5,874 nt of DNA from NCBI GenBank assembly GCA_030602845.1, contig JAUVYZ010000144.1, positions 1-5,874 of the forward strand, read 5' to 3'. Below, in pieces: positions 1 through 5,811 of the stretch; the first letter of the stretch is position 1, and every line of letters begins with the position of its first letter. The notes below the pieces were generated by a model. It was given only the letters and a program-made list of their open reading frames with translations, did not search any database and was not told where the DNA came from. The stretch comes from Phycisphaerae bacterium (GTDB taxonomy: Bacteria > Planctomycetota > Phycisphaerae > Sedimentisphaerales > Anaerobacaceae). A program made the translations under genes and the position numbers.

Positions 1-1548
1 CGGCATGCCGATGAAAATGTGTGGCGCCCGATAGTAAGGCTGTATTTGGTTTGTGTAGAGATGTTCCTTAGGGGCATCGGGATATTGAAGCCAGAAAGGC
101 TTTGTCCAGTGCATGAAGTCTATGGACGTCGATGTCTTGATGGCTCGTACACCGGAGTGGAAATCGCGAAAATAGCAGCGATATTCATTTCGGACCGTGT
201 CCCAGAATGTCAGGTTCTGCGAATCAAAGGCTCCTTCTGTTATGATAGGCTCACTCTGCATTAGCTGCCAATGAATCCCATCCGGGCTTTGGAAAGCGAA
301 CAACTTTCTGTTGCCGTCGTCTTCGCCCCTTGCCACAGCCTTGTATCGTTTGTCCGCGGCGCAGTCAGGGTTCACATCCTTGAAAGGCGTGAAGTTATGC
401 GAGCCGGGCCCTTTTAAGATGATGTTGTTGTCTTTTGAACCGTTGAATTCCACGAGGCCTAAGCTGGGCCTGTTCCAATGTATTCCATCACTGCTTTCAG
501 CGTAACAAACCATTGCCTTGTGTAGTTGTTTTTGTGTTTTATTGTCGTGGTTCCAGCCGCGGTAGTACATTCGGTAGAGATTCCTGTCTTTGAACACCGT
601 GTGGTACCCGCTGGTATTTCCCTCCCATGGTTTATCATGAACGATGACGACCTCACGACAGATTGGCTTGTGCAAGGTCAGATTGACTTCCTTCATTTGA
701 TCGATAAGGAAATCATCAACGAACAATTCCAGTCGGCTGCCGATATCCACTGATTTCGGGCTATTAACATCTGCAGCTGATGGAGAAATGTGCTTTGCAA
801 GAATACGCCCGAGTATCTGTTCGCCCCGCTCATTGGCGTGGATGGGATCTCGCTTAAACCACTCGAGGTCTCTGCCACAGTTACGGATATATTTTGCCCA
901 CGTAGCCTCCATATCAAGAAAGGCTGCCCCAACCTCAATAGCAAGTTTCTCCAGGCCTTTGCGGTAATCACTAAAATGATTGGGATCGCTTATCTTTTTC
1001 CATTGGCTTTCGTCGCAAGGATCAACTTGTCCGAACGCTCCCGCCATCAAGAGGATATCCGTCTCGCAACTACTTCGAATTTGACGAATCACCTCACGAA
1101 TTGAGTCGATATCTCCACGCTGGCTAATGCCCCCTATAATCACTATGTTGGGCTTATGGTCGAGCACGAATTTCCGCACGCGGCCGGTCTCTTTATACCA
1201 CCAGCAGCCTGTCGAGCCGCGAACGGAGGTGATTTTTTCTATTTTGCACTTGGGATAATCTCTCTCGAGTAAAAGATTCCAGCAGGAACGACTTGTGTCG
1301 TTTACTATACTGTCGCCGAGCATGACGACCCGCAGCGTGCCACCCTCGGTCAAGCGCTGTCTTGTTAGCGGCAGACGACTCAAGCGGTCGGAAGAAGGTC
1401 TGTACTCTACAGGCGGCATTTCTGAGTAGATTTTTTCAATTTGTTCCAGCGTCCGCTGGTCTTTGCGAATGATAATACCGTCGTCGGCGATGACTTGTAC
1501 TGCTATACAAAGGACAGCAAGAAATATTACTTTCGTCTTTAGCACCAT
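1..1548 (-). CDS. Secreted SGNH/GDSL hydrolase fused to a GH43/GH32-like beta-propeller domain (partial, C-terminus beyond window)
   Basis: The frame is open from ATG at 1548 through 516 codons to the left edge, so the C-terminus is missing. The start is preceded by AGGAGAG at 6 bases. Residues 1-21 form a Sec signal peptide: K4/K6, a hydrophobic core, then 'VIA' before D22. Residues 72-253 read as an SGNH hydrolase with block I 'GDS' (nucleophile Ser80), glycines at 111/114 in 'RGSTGCWWY', and block V 'DPIH' (Asp234, His237). The block III position is 'GGIS' (139-142), without the usual Asn. From about residue 270 a second domain begins with 'LFVDDFLID' (275-283), 'PWEGNTSGYHTVF' (307-319) and 'ESSDGIHW' (351-358), repeated as 'SPDGIHW' (421-427), then 'YYRAPHIFIG' (505-514). 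These motifs match a propeller family common in Planctomycetes and often labelled GH32/GH43-like. Likely role (inferred): deacylation plus binding or cleavage of an extracellular glycan. The substrate is unknown. It is probably the last or a late gene of the cluster. Confidence 0.88.
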   Translation of the reverse strand, partial: MVLKTKVIFLAVLCIAVQVIADDGIIIRKDQRTLEQIEKIYSEMPPVEYRPSSDRLSRLPLTRQRLTEGGTLRVVMLGDSIVNDTSRSCWNLLLERDYPKCKIEKITSVRGSTGCWWYKETGRVRKFVLDHKPNIVIIGGISQRGDIDSIREVIRQIRSSCETDILLMAGAFGQVDPCDESQWKKISDPNHFSDYRKGLEKLAIEVGAAFLDMEATWAKYIRNCGRDLEWFKRDPIHANERGEQILGRILAKHISPSAADVNSPKSVDIGSRLELFVDDFLIDQMKEVNLTLHKPICREVVIVHDKPWEGNTSGYHTVFKDRNLYRMYYRGWNHDNKTQKQLHKAMVCYAESSDGIHWNRPSLGLVEFNGSKDNNIILKGPGSHNFTPFKDVNPDCAADKRYKAVARGEDDGNRKLFAFQSPDGIHWQLMQSEPIITEGAFDSQNLTFWDTVRNEYRCYFRDFHSGVRAIKTSTSIDFMHWTKPFWLQYPDAPKEHLYTNQIQPYYRAPHIFIGMP

Positions 1549-1554
1549 GCGTAT

Positions 1555-1561
1555 CTCTCCT
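1555..1561 (-). promoter_or_regulatory. Ribosome binding site of the SGNH/propeller gene
   Basis: The minus strand reads AGGAGAG, six bases before the ATG at 1548. It fixes the start of this gene. The 46-base gap to the preceding stop codon shows no hairpin followed by a T-run, so read-through from the upstream gene is plausible. Confidence 0.7.
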
Positions 1562-1594
1562 CATAACCCTCGTCATTTTTGTTTTGCCTGCGCG

Positions 1595-3085
1595 TCAGAT
1601 ACACCACGGCGCGCGCATCGCGCGGGAGCGCAAACGGTTCGCCGCTTCGGCCCGCCCCTTGGAGGGGCTGGCTTCGTCGCCGAGGAACTCTTCCCTGGCC
1701 GGGTCCCACTTCAAGGACCGCTGCAGCTTGTGCGTGATGATTATCAGATGTCCCAGCGATGCCGACCGATGACCAATCTCCTCGTCAGAGCTTGGCCGCC
1801 GTCGCATCCGAATGCACTCGAACCAGTTCGCGTGATGGTTATTGCCCCTGATGTTCACCTGCCGGGTCCTTGACTTCATTTCCTCGAAGACCTTCTCAGG
1901 ACCGCCCTCAACGGGCCCGCCGGTTGACATCGACGTGACCCAGCCCCGTTCTCCGACGAACACCCCTCCGAAGTTTCCCGCCAATCGGGCCGTTGCAGGG
2001 ACCGCTTTATAGACGTCCTTTACCATTCCCCAGTGGTCAACGAGGTGAAGGAGCGTCCCGTTGGCGTACTTGCAGGTGAGCGTCGGGTACGCTCCGCTGC
2101 TGGGATGGATGAGCTCCACCGGCCCGCTGTTCTCGGCGCCCAACGCATACTGAATCACGTCCGCACTGTGAGAATGGTGCCAGGTTACTGAGGCCGCGCC
2201 GAAATCCTCATCGAACGACCACGGTACCACGCCCGGAGACGGGTTCGTGTGGTAGAGGCGATTGTAGGGGCGCCAAAGGGCCGGGCCAACCCACAGGTCC
2301 CAGTCCAGGCCTTCCGGCACCGGCTCGGCCGGCAGAGCAAAATCCAGCGGCACGTATGACTTCCCGGAATTCTCAACGTCCATCAGATGTCGATAAGGCT
2401 TGAAGCGGGGTGCTCCGAAGAAGCCACCCAGTCTGCTCCATAGAGTGAAGACTTGTTTGACCTTTCCGAGTCCGCCTGCGCGGACAAACTCACAGACCTG
2501 ACGGATAGTCGGGATAGAACGGTACTGGGTTCCGGTCTGGAAGACCCGCCCATACCTCCGCACCGCCTCGACCAGCCGGCGCCCCTGGCGAATTGTTATC
2601 GATATCGGCTTCTCGCAATAGACGTCCTTGCCCGCCTTGGCTGCGTCAATCGCCTGCAGCGCGTGCCAATGGTCCGGCGTGACTATCACCACGGCATCAA
2701 TGTCCGCTTGGGCCAGGAGTTTGCGATAGTCATTATAAGCCGTACACCCTTGATACGTACCGCTTGTGCGCCGGGCAGCATACGTCTCCTCCACGTGACG
2801 CTTGCCTTCCTCACACCTCATACGATCCACATCGCAGACGGCCAACACTTGAACGTCTCGGTCATCAGCCAACCGTCGTAAGTGGCCCCTCCCCATCCGC
2901 CCGTTGCCGATTAAGCCCACCGTTATCCGCTCGCTCGGCGCCACATTCCCGTCCGCACCCCGCGCCGAGGAGGGAATGAACCACGGCGAGGTGACGACCC
3001 CTGAAAGCACAGCCGTGCGGCCTAAGAACTCGCGCCGCGTGAACCGGCGAGTGTCTATTCCTCTGGAATTCTCCATTCGTGTCAT
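1595..3085 (-). CDS. Tat-exported Gfo/Idh/MocA-family NAD(P)-dependent oxidoreductase
   Basis: This 496-residue protein is intact at both ends. The N-terminus is a Tat signal with two arginine pairs (R13R14 and R17R18 in 'TRREFLG'), a hydrophobic stretch (about 24-37) and 'ARGA' as a likely cleavage region (41-44). The mature part opens with a Rossmann dinucleotide fold, 'GLIGNGRMG' (57-65). It continues with 'VIVTPDHWHA' (133-142) and the family's 'CEKP' (157-160), whose Lys159 is the expected catalytic lysine. The C-terminal sheet domain carries 'HHSHSADVIQYALG' (303-316), the position of the substrate-site Asp/His. The end, 'SRAMRAPW' (487-494), matches relatives, so there is no truncation. 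Family members oxidise or reduce sugar hydroxyls with tightly held NAD(P), and Tat export fits folding with cofactor in the cytoplasm. The start ATG (3085-3083) overlaps the upstream stop as ATGA, with GAGGTG four bases before it. A second ATG at 3076 is less well placed. The specific sugar is unknown. Confidence 0.93.
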   Translation of the reverse strand: MTRMENSRGIDTRRFTRREFLGRTAVLSGVVTSPWFIPSSARGADGNVAPSERITVGLIGNGRMGRGHLRRLADDRDVQVLAVCDVDRMRCEEGKRHVEETYAARRTSGTYQGCTAYNDYRKLLAQADIDAVVIVTPDHWHALQAIDAAKAGKDVYCEKPISITIRQGRRLVEAVRRYGRVFQTGTQYRSIPTIRQVCEFVRAGGLGKVKQVFTLWSRLGGFFGAPRFKPYRHLMDVENSGKSYVPLDFALPAEPVPEGLDWDLWVGPALWRPYNRLYHTNPSPGVVPWSFDEDFGAASVTWHHSHSADVIQYALGAENSGPVELIHPSSGAYPTLTCKYANGTLLHLVDHWGMVKDVYKAVPATARLAGNFGGVFVGERGWVTSMSTGGPVEGGPEKVFEEMKSRTRQVNIRGNNHHANWFECIRMRRRPSSDEEIGHRSASLGHLIIITHKLQRSLKWDPAREEFLGDEASPSKGRAEAANRLRSRAMRAPWCI

Positions 3086-4875
3086 GGCGCACCTCGCCCC
3101 GCACCAAAAGAAGAATTGATTATTGACGATTCATTTTCGATTGGTTCCACACAACCAACAGCAGCCTTTTGGTGCGGGGCCAGTTGAACGCTCACCTTGT
3201 TGAAGAACTTGATGCATCGCGCTATCTCAGGCATCGACTCGAACCAGTTGTAGGAGTATTCGAGGCCGAACATTGTGGGCCTGATGCCCAGGCGGTGGAT
3301 TTCCTCGATAAACTGTCCGGTCTTGCCAACGCCGGTCCCCCAGGGTACATCGTGGCCTTCAGGGCTTAGCTCGTGCAGGTCATGCATCTGCACGGTTATC
3401 AAGCGCTCCTTGAGCGTGTTCACAGCCTTGATGGGGTCAATGCCGGACCGCATCCAATAGCCGAGGTCACCGCAGGCACCAATCCGCTTGCTGCGGCCCT
3501 GACAGACCTTCAAAATCCCTTCAGGATGCCAATACTGCGGCGAGGCCTTCCGGTCGTGGTTGTGAATGGCCACCTTGATGTCATACTCGTCGCAGAACTT
3601 CTCGATTGTATCCAGTGCCTCCGGAGATGGCTCCGACATAAAGGTTTCGATGCCTATCTTTCGCCCGAACTCGAACACCTTGCGGCAGCCAGCCTCATCG
3701 CCCGGAATCTGGTGGATGTAATACGTCAGGAGACGAACACCGGCTGAGTCTAACTTCAGCCGAATCTGTTTCAGTTCGTCGTCGGTCAGTTTGGTATCGA
3801 AGTTCCTGGGAATCTCCTTGCTGACCTTCTGGAAGCTCAAGCCGCCCATATACGGTAGGCCGAGCTGGGCGGTTCGTTCGATCGCCTCGAAGAGCGTGTA
3901 TTTATGAAAAGTGTAGGCCTCGATGCCGAGGCGCCAGCCTAACTTTTCCTGGGCGCGGATGGCCGGCGTCAATTTGCCGCTGGGAGTCGTTGGTGCCGGC
4001 AGGTCGCCCAGGGCGAACTGAGCGGCCGCGAGGTAGAGCTGTAACATCTTCGGGTCCCAGAAGACGTAGGGGTTGTGCGCGATGGTGCAGTAGAAAACGC
4101 GTCCCCGCCCGTACTGCCGCACCCACGCCAGCGCGTAATCGTTGTCCTCACGAAAGCAGTTGCCACGCGGTTTTCCCTGGAAGTCCGTTTTTTCGGTGTC
4201 GATGCTGAAAAGTACGCGGACCCTGTTCCTCGAATAAGGCCCGTGAAAGCGAAAGAACTCGTCGGCGTACTCGAAGCCCTTGCCGCCGAAAGGCTGATTG
4301 AGAGGGTGGTTGGGGTCATCGAGTTTAATGAAAATGTGTTCGTCGCTATTGCGGTGGTTCGCGCCGCGTGCACCGAGCATTATGCCAAACTCCGGCCAGT
4401 CCTCATGAGCGCCGGGCCAGCGGGTGAAGGCCACCGAAGTCCCGTGGACCCCAAGGAGTCCGCCGCCGCCGTAAACAAATTCGAGCAGGCTTTGCCTCAA
4501 CCCGGGGTCTTCAAAGAGATTGCCCACCGTGTTGTTCAGAAAGACGGCATCGAACCGCCTCAGATTCTCGGGCTTGAAGACGGACGGGTCTTTGCTGATG
4601 ACCGTCTCAAAAGCGCCGGTCTTTGCGCCCATCAGCGTAAAAGCCAGATTGGCAGTTGCGATTGAGCTGTGCCCGCCGTATCCGACATTGAGGTCGAAAA
4701 TCAAGAGCTTCCGATGCCTGCGAGGCGGGACGAAGGCTTTGGTCGGAATTGCTGCCTCAATCCGTTGTCGCTGGCCAGGCCCAAGGACGGCCTGTGCCTC
4801 CGCAGCGCCAAGCCCAAGCCACGGCGCCGCGAGCATCCCAGCCGCCGCGCTGCTCAGAAAATCGCGCCGCGTCAT
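3082..4875 (-). CDS. Tat-exported ThuA-like domain fused to xylose-isomerase-like TIM barrel (sugar isomerase/epimerase)
   Basis: From ATG 4875 the protein is 597 residues and begins directly with a Tat signal: 'TRRDFL' (2-7), a hydrophobic run, then 'AEA' (25-27). Residues about 54-292 are a ThuA-like (class I glutaminase-amidotransferase-like) domain, with 'YGGGGLLGVHGTS' (135-147), 'YADEFF' (203-208) and 'YGRGRVFYCTIAHN' (255-268). Residues about 312-560 are an AP-endonuclease-2/xylose-isomerase-like barrel. Its expected metal ligands are visible: Glu415 ('SEPS'), His438/His440 ('AIHNHD'), Asp470 ('GDLGYW'), His498 ('QMHDLH') and Glu539 ('GLEYSY'). ThuA proteins act in 3-keto-disaccharide metabolism, and the barrel family isomerises or epimerises sugars. 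The combined reaction is inferred. The last ~35 residues (563-597) look like a non-domain extension that covers an inverted repeat, and the stop overlaps the next start by ATGA. The frame remains open upstream to TTG 5013, but that start would bury the Tat signal. See the separate entry on a possible AUU start at 4908. Confidence 0.9.
   Translation of the reverse strand: MTRRDFLSSAAAGMLAAPWLGLGAAEAQAVLGPGQRQRIEAAIPTKAFVPPRRHRKLLIFDLNVGYGGHSSIATANLAFTLMGAKTGAFETVISKDPSVFKPENLRRFDAVFLNNTVGNLFEDPGLRQSLLEFVYGGGGLLGVHGTSVAFTRWPGAHEDWPEFGIMLGARGANHRNSDEHIFIKLDDPNHPLNQPFGGKGFEYADEFFRFHGPYSRNRVRVLFSIDTEKTDFQGKPRGNCFREDNDYALAWVRQYGRGRVFYCTIAHNPYVFWDPKMLQLYLAAAQFALGDLPAPTTPSGKLTPAIRAQEKLGWRLGIEAYTFHKYTLFEAIERTAQLGLPYMGGLSFQKVSKEIPRNFDTKLTDDELKQIRLKLDSAGVRLLTYYIHQIPGDEAGCRKVFEFGRKIGIETFMSEPSPEALDTIEKFCDEYDIKVAIHNHDRKASPQYWHPEGILKVCQGRSKRIGACGDLGYWMRSGIDPIKAVNTLKERLITVQMHDLHELSPEGHDVPWGTGVGKTGQFIEEIHRLGIRPTMFGLEYSYNWFESMPEIARCIKFFNKVSVQLAPHQKAAVGCVEPIENESSIINSSFGAGRGAP
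3091..3095 (-). promoter_or_regulatory. Ribosome binding site of the oxidoreductase gene, adjacent to a stem
   Basis: The minus strand reads GAGGT(G) a few bases before the ATG at 3085. It lies inside the end of the preceding gene, immediately after the 15-bp stem arm (3096-3110). Ribosomes finishing the upstream gene would melt the stem and could re-start at the ATGA overlap. Confidence 0.55.
3096..3180 (-). repeat. 85-bp element bounded by a perfect 15-bp inverted repeat at the gene junction
   Basis: The arm gccccgcaccaaaag at 3096-3110 and its exact reverse complement at 3166-3180 enclose 55 bases. Inside lies a smaller perfect 6-bp stem, 3141-3146 with 3153-3158, with loop CCACAC. The element is read as the C-terminal extension of the ThuA/TIM-barrel protein. 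It ends directly against the GAGGTG ribosome binding site of the oxidoreductase gene. In RNA it would form a strong stem beside, and with weak pairs extending into, that site. It could be a translational-coupling structure or the remnant of a small palindromic (REP/MITE-like) element. The sequence alone does not decide between them. Confidence 0.75.
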
Positions 4876-4905
4876 GCCCGTGCGCTTTTTGTCCCTGGAT
4901 TTGAG

Positions 4906-4923
4906 AATCTTAGGCCTCCTTTC
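4906..4923 (-). promoter_or_regulatory. Strong Shine-Dalgarno sequence, possibly serving a non-canonical AUU start
   Basis: The minus strand reads GAAAGGAGG (4923-4915), a near-perfect anti-16S match. It is 39 bases before the chosen ATG at 4875, too far to serve it. No ATG, GTG or TTG occurs at a normal distance in any frame. An in-frame ATT lies exactly six bases downstream (4908-4906) and would add 11 residues before the Tat motif. The chosen ATG itself has only weak upstream complementarity. Either AUU is the start, or the site acts elsewhere or is fortuitous. Confidence 0.45.
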
Positions 4924-5033
4924 TACGAACAAGTTGTTGAACAGTGTTTTGGTTGGAACGTAGGGTGACTCACACTTTTTTGACACCGTTTTCAAGTTCA
5001 GCACAATACGCAAGACGATTTTCAGGCTAACTT
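4909..5033. other. Intergenic gap between the VOC gene and the ThuA/TIM-barrel gene
   Basis: About 125 bases, extending to 4876 if ATG 4875 is used. Apart from the Shine-Dalgarno sequence at its left end, I see no convincing promoter and no hairpin followed by a T-run. A short run of six A on the minus strand near 4980 and a small palindrome aacaagttgtt (4928-4938) are the only structure. The frame of the downstream gene is open across most of it but does not look like conserved protein. Confidence 0.5.
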
Positions 5034-5588
5034 CTATTGGTCCCGCAGCATCGGCTCAGCCCGCTTCACGAACTGTATGGCAACGCCCCAGGGATCGCGC
5101 AGCATGGCTATTTCATCGCCGCTCGAGGTTATGGATACATCTCCAACGGGCGTCGCACCGGCAGTTATCAGTTTCTCTCGAATGCCCTTCACATCGTCTA
5201 CCATAAATGCAATATGAAGTAAAAGCGGATTCATTGAGGCGTAATCGGGTACGGCGTCGGGTGGATTGTGGTATATCTCAAGCATCATATTTCCTCCAGC
5301 GTCGGAAATAAAATGCATATTGACCGGAGGAGGTCCCTTCCTGATGACCTTCATTCCCAGGTTCTGACAATACCATTTTGCCATCCTCACAGGGTCCTCA
5401 ACATTTATTGCGACGTGTTCGAGACGCATTCTGTCCTTCATATTGGCCTTCTTTAACTCCTTGCCGACAACCCTGTTTTCGCTTTCCACAGTCGAGCTCA
5501 CATGCATCTCACTGCAGCCGGCTGCCAGCGTTACGGTGAATATTACAAACACACATAATAGCAAACCGAATCTAAATTTACAAGCCAT
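5034..5588 (-). CDS. VOC-family (glyoxalase/bleomycin-resistance fold) lipoprotein
   Basis: This 184-residue protein opens with a lipoprotein signal: K4/R6, a hydrophobic core 7-21, and lipobox-like 'AAGC' with Cys25. A linker runs from about 26 to 53. A vicinal-oxygen-chelate domain follows, with two beta-alpha-beta-beta-beta modules. The first starts at 'LEHVAINVEDP' (56-66), the second at 'LLHIAFMVDDV' (123-133), and the end is 'LRDPWGVAIQFV' (163-174). Candidate metal ligands in the classic positions are His58, Glu104 ('MLEIYH'), His125 and Gln172, where relatives have Glu or Gln. The fold serves lyases, isomerases, dioxygenases and resistance proteins, so the reaction cannot be named. 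The start is supported by AAGGAG seven bases upstream. Internal ATGs (codons 50, 54) would give a cytoplasmic protein but lack such a site. It is the first gene of the cluster, 158 bases before the ATG of the next gene. Confidence 0.9.
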   Translation of the reverse strand: MACKFRFGLLLCVFVIFTVTLAAGCSEMHVSSTVESENRVVGKELKKANMKDRMRLEHVAINVEDPVRMAKWYCQNLGMKVIRKGPPPVNMHFISDAGGNMMLEIYHNPPDAVPDYASMNPLLLHIAFMVDDVKGIREKLITAGATPVGDVSITSSGDEIAMLRDPWGVAIQFVKRAEPMLRDQ

Positions 5589-5595
5589 CTAAAAT

Positions 5596-5601
5596 CTCCT
5601 T
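5596..5601 (-). promoter_or_regulatory. Ribosome binding site of the VOC lipoprotein gene
   Basis: The minus strand reads AAGGAG, seven bases before ATG 5588. It selects the lipoprotein start over the internal methionines. Confidence 0.75.
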
Positions 5602-5604
5602 CCA

Positions 5605-5641
5605 ATTATACAATTATACAGCAGGGTTGAAAAGTATCTAA
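5605..5641 (-). promoter_or_regulatory. Putative sigma-70-like promoter with two tandem TATAAT boxes
   Basis: On the minus strand TATAAT occurs twice, eight bases apart (5618-5613 and 5610-5605), in GTATAATTGTATAATTG. A weak -35-like TTTTCA lies 17 bases upstream of the proximal box. The distal box leaves room for a leader of about 17 bases and lies just upstream of the ribosome binding site. The -35 match is poor, so this is a tentative promoter for the VOC gene and perhaps the whole cluster. Confidence 0.35.
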
Positions 5642-5718
5642 TTCGCTAATAACTACCAATTTCACATCGCTTAGTAAACAAAATAAAAAACAATTTCTCT
5701 GAAGCTTTTAGCTGCAAA

Positions 5719-5780
5719 GTCGAAGGAGCGAAGAATCTCACTTCATAATTCGAAATTCCTTGTTCGATATTGGATATTCC
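5719..5780 (-). repeat. Dispersed intergenic repeat remnant with imperfect tandem units
   Basis: Read on the minus strand, 5780-5741 contains two similar units: GGAATATCCAATATCGAA, a short spacer CAA, then GGAATTTCGAATTATGAA. The segment continues into TGAGATTCTTCGCTCC (5740-5725). From memory, both pieces resemble dispersed sequences often seen between genes in Planctomycetes and related environmental genomes. The internal similarity is seen directly; membership of a repeat family is recalled, not tested. Confidence 0.55.
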
Positions 5781-5794
5781 CGTCGTCGTTGCGA

Positions 5795-5811
5795 CCCCTG
5801 CACTGCAGGGG
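5795..5811. repeat. Short GC-rich palindrome
   Basis: CCCCTGCA (5795-5802) and TGCAGGGG (5804-5811) are perfect inverted arms around a single C. No T-run follows on either strand, so it is not a typical intrinsic terminator. It may belong to the neighbouring repeat or be a protein binding site. Confidence 0.5.

Noticed and set aside
1..10. Ten-base palindrome cggcatgccg at the left edge
   Set aside because: Within coding sequence, and short enough to be chance.
693..971. Short open frames on both strands in the left 1.5 kb (for example minus 693-971 and plus 790-1104), which suggest a broken or gene-poor region
   Set aside because: A single uninterrupted minus-strand frame from 1548 to the edge with SGNH and propeller motifs explains the whole region, so there is no frameshift.
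1608..1625. GC-alternating inverted stretch (gcgcg/cgcgc) as a terminator
   Set aside because: It lies in the codons for the conserved 'SRAMRAPW' end of the oxidoreductase, and no T-run follows.
1463..1873. Plus-strand open frame of 136 codons
   Set aside because: Runs across the ends of two well-supported minus-strand genes and their gap. Composition-driven.
2453..2881. Plus-strand open frame of 142 codons
   Set aside because: Antisense shadow of the Rossmann half of the oxidoreductase, with no own motif or ribosome binding site that I can see.
4075..4665. Plus-strand open frame of 196 codons
   Set aside because: Antisense to the ThuA domain, which has clear family motifs on the minus strand. 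The translation shows no recognisable domain.
4928..4938. Small palindrome aacaagttgtt as an operator or terminator
   Set aside because: Only five-base arms and no T-run or second copy. Expected by chance.
4876..5013. TTG start at 5013 giving a 46-residue extension of the ThuA/TIM-barrel protein
   Set aside because: It would place the Tat motif 49 residues into the protein behind sequence with no signal character, and no ribosome binding site precedes the TTG.
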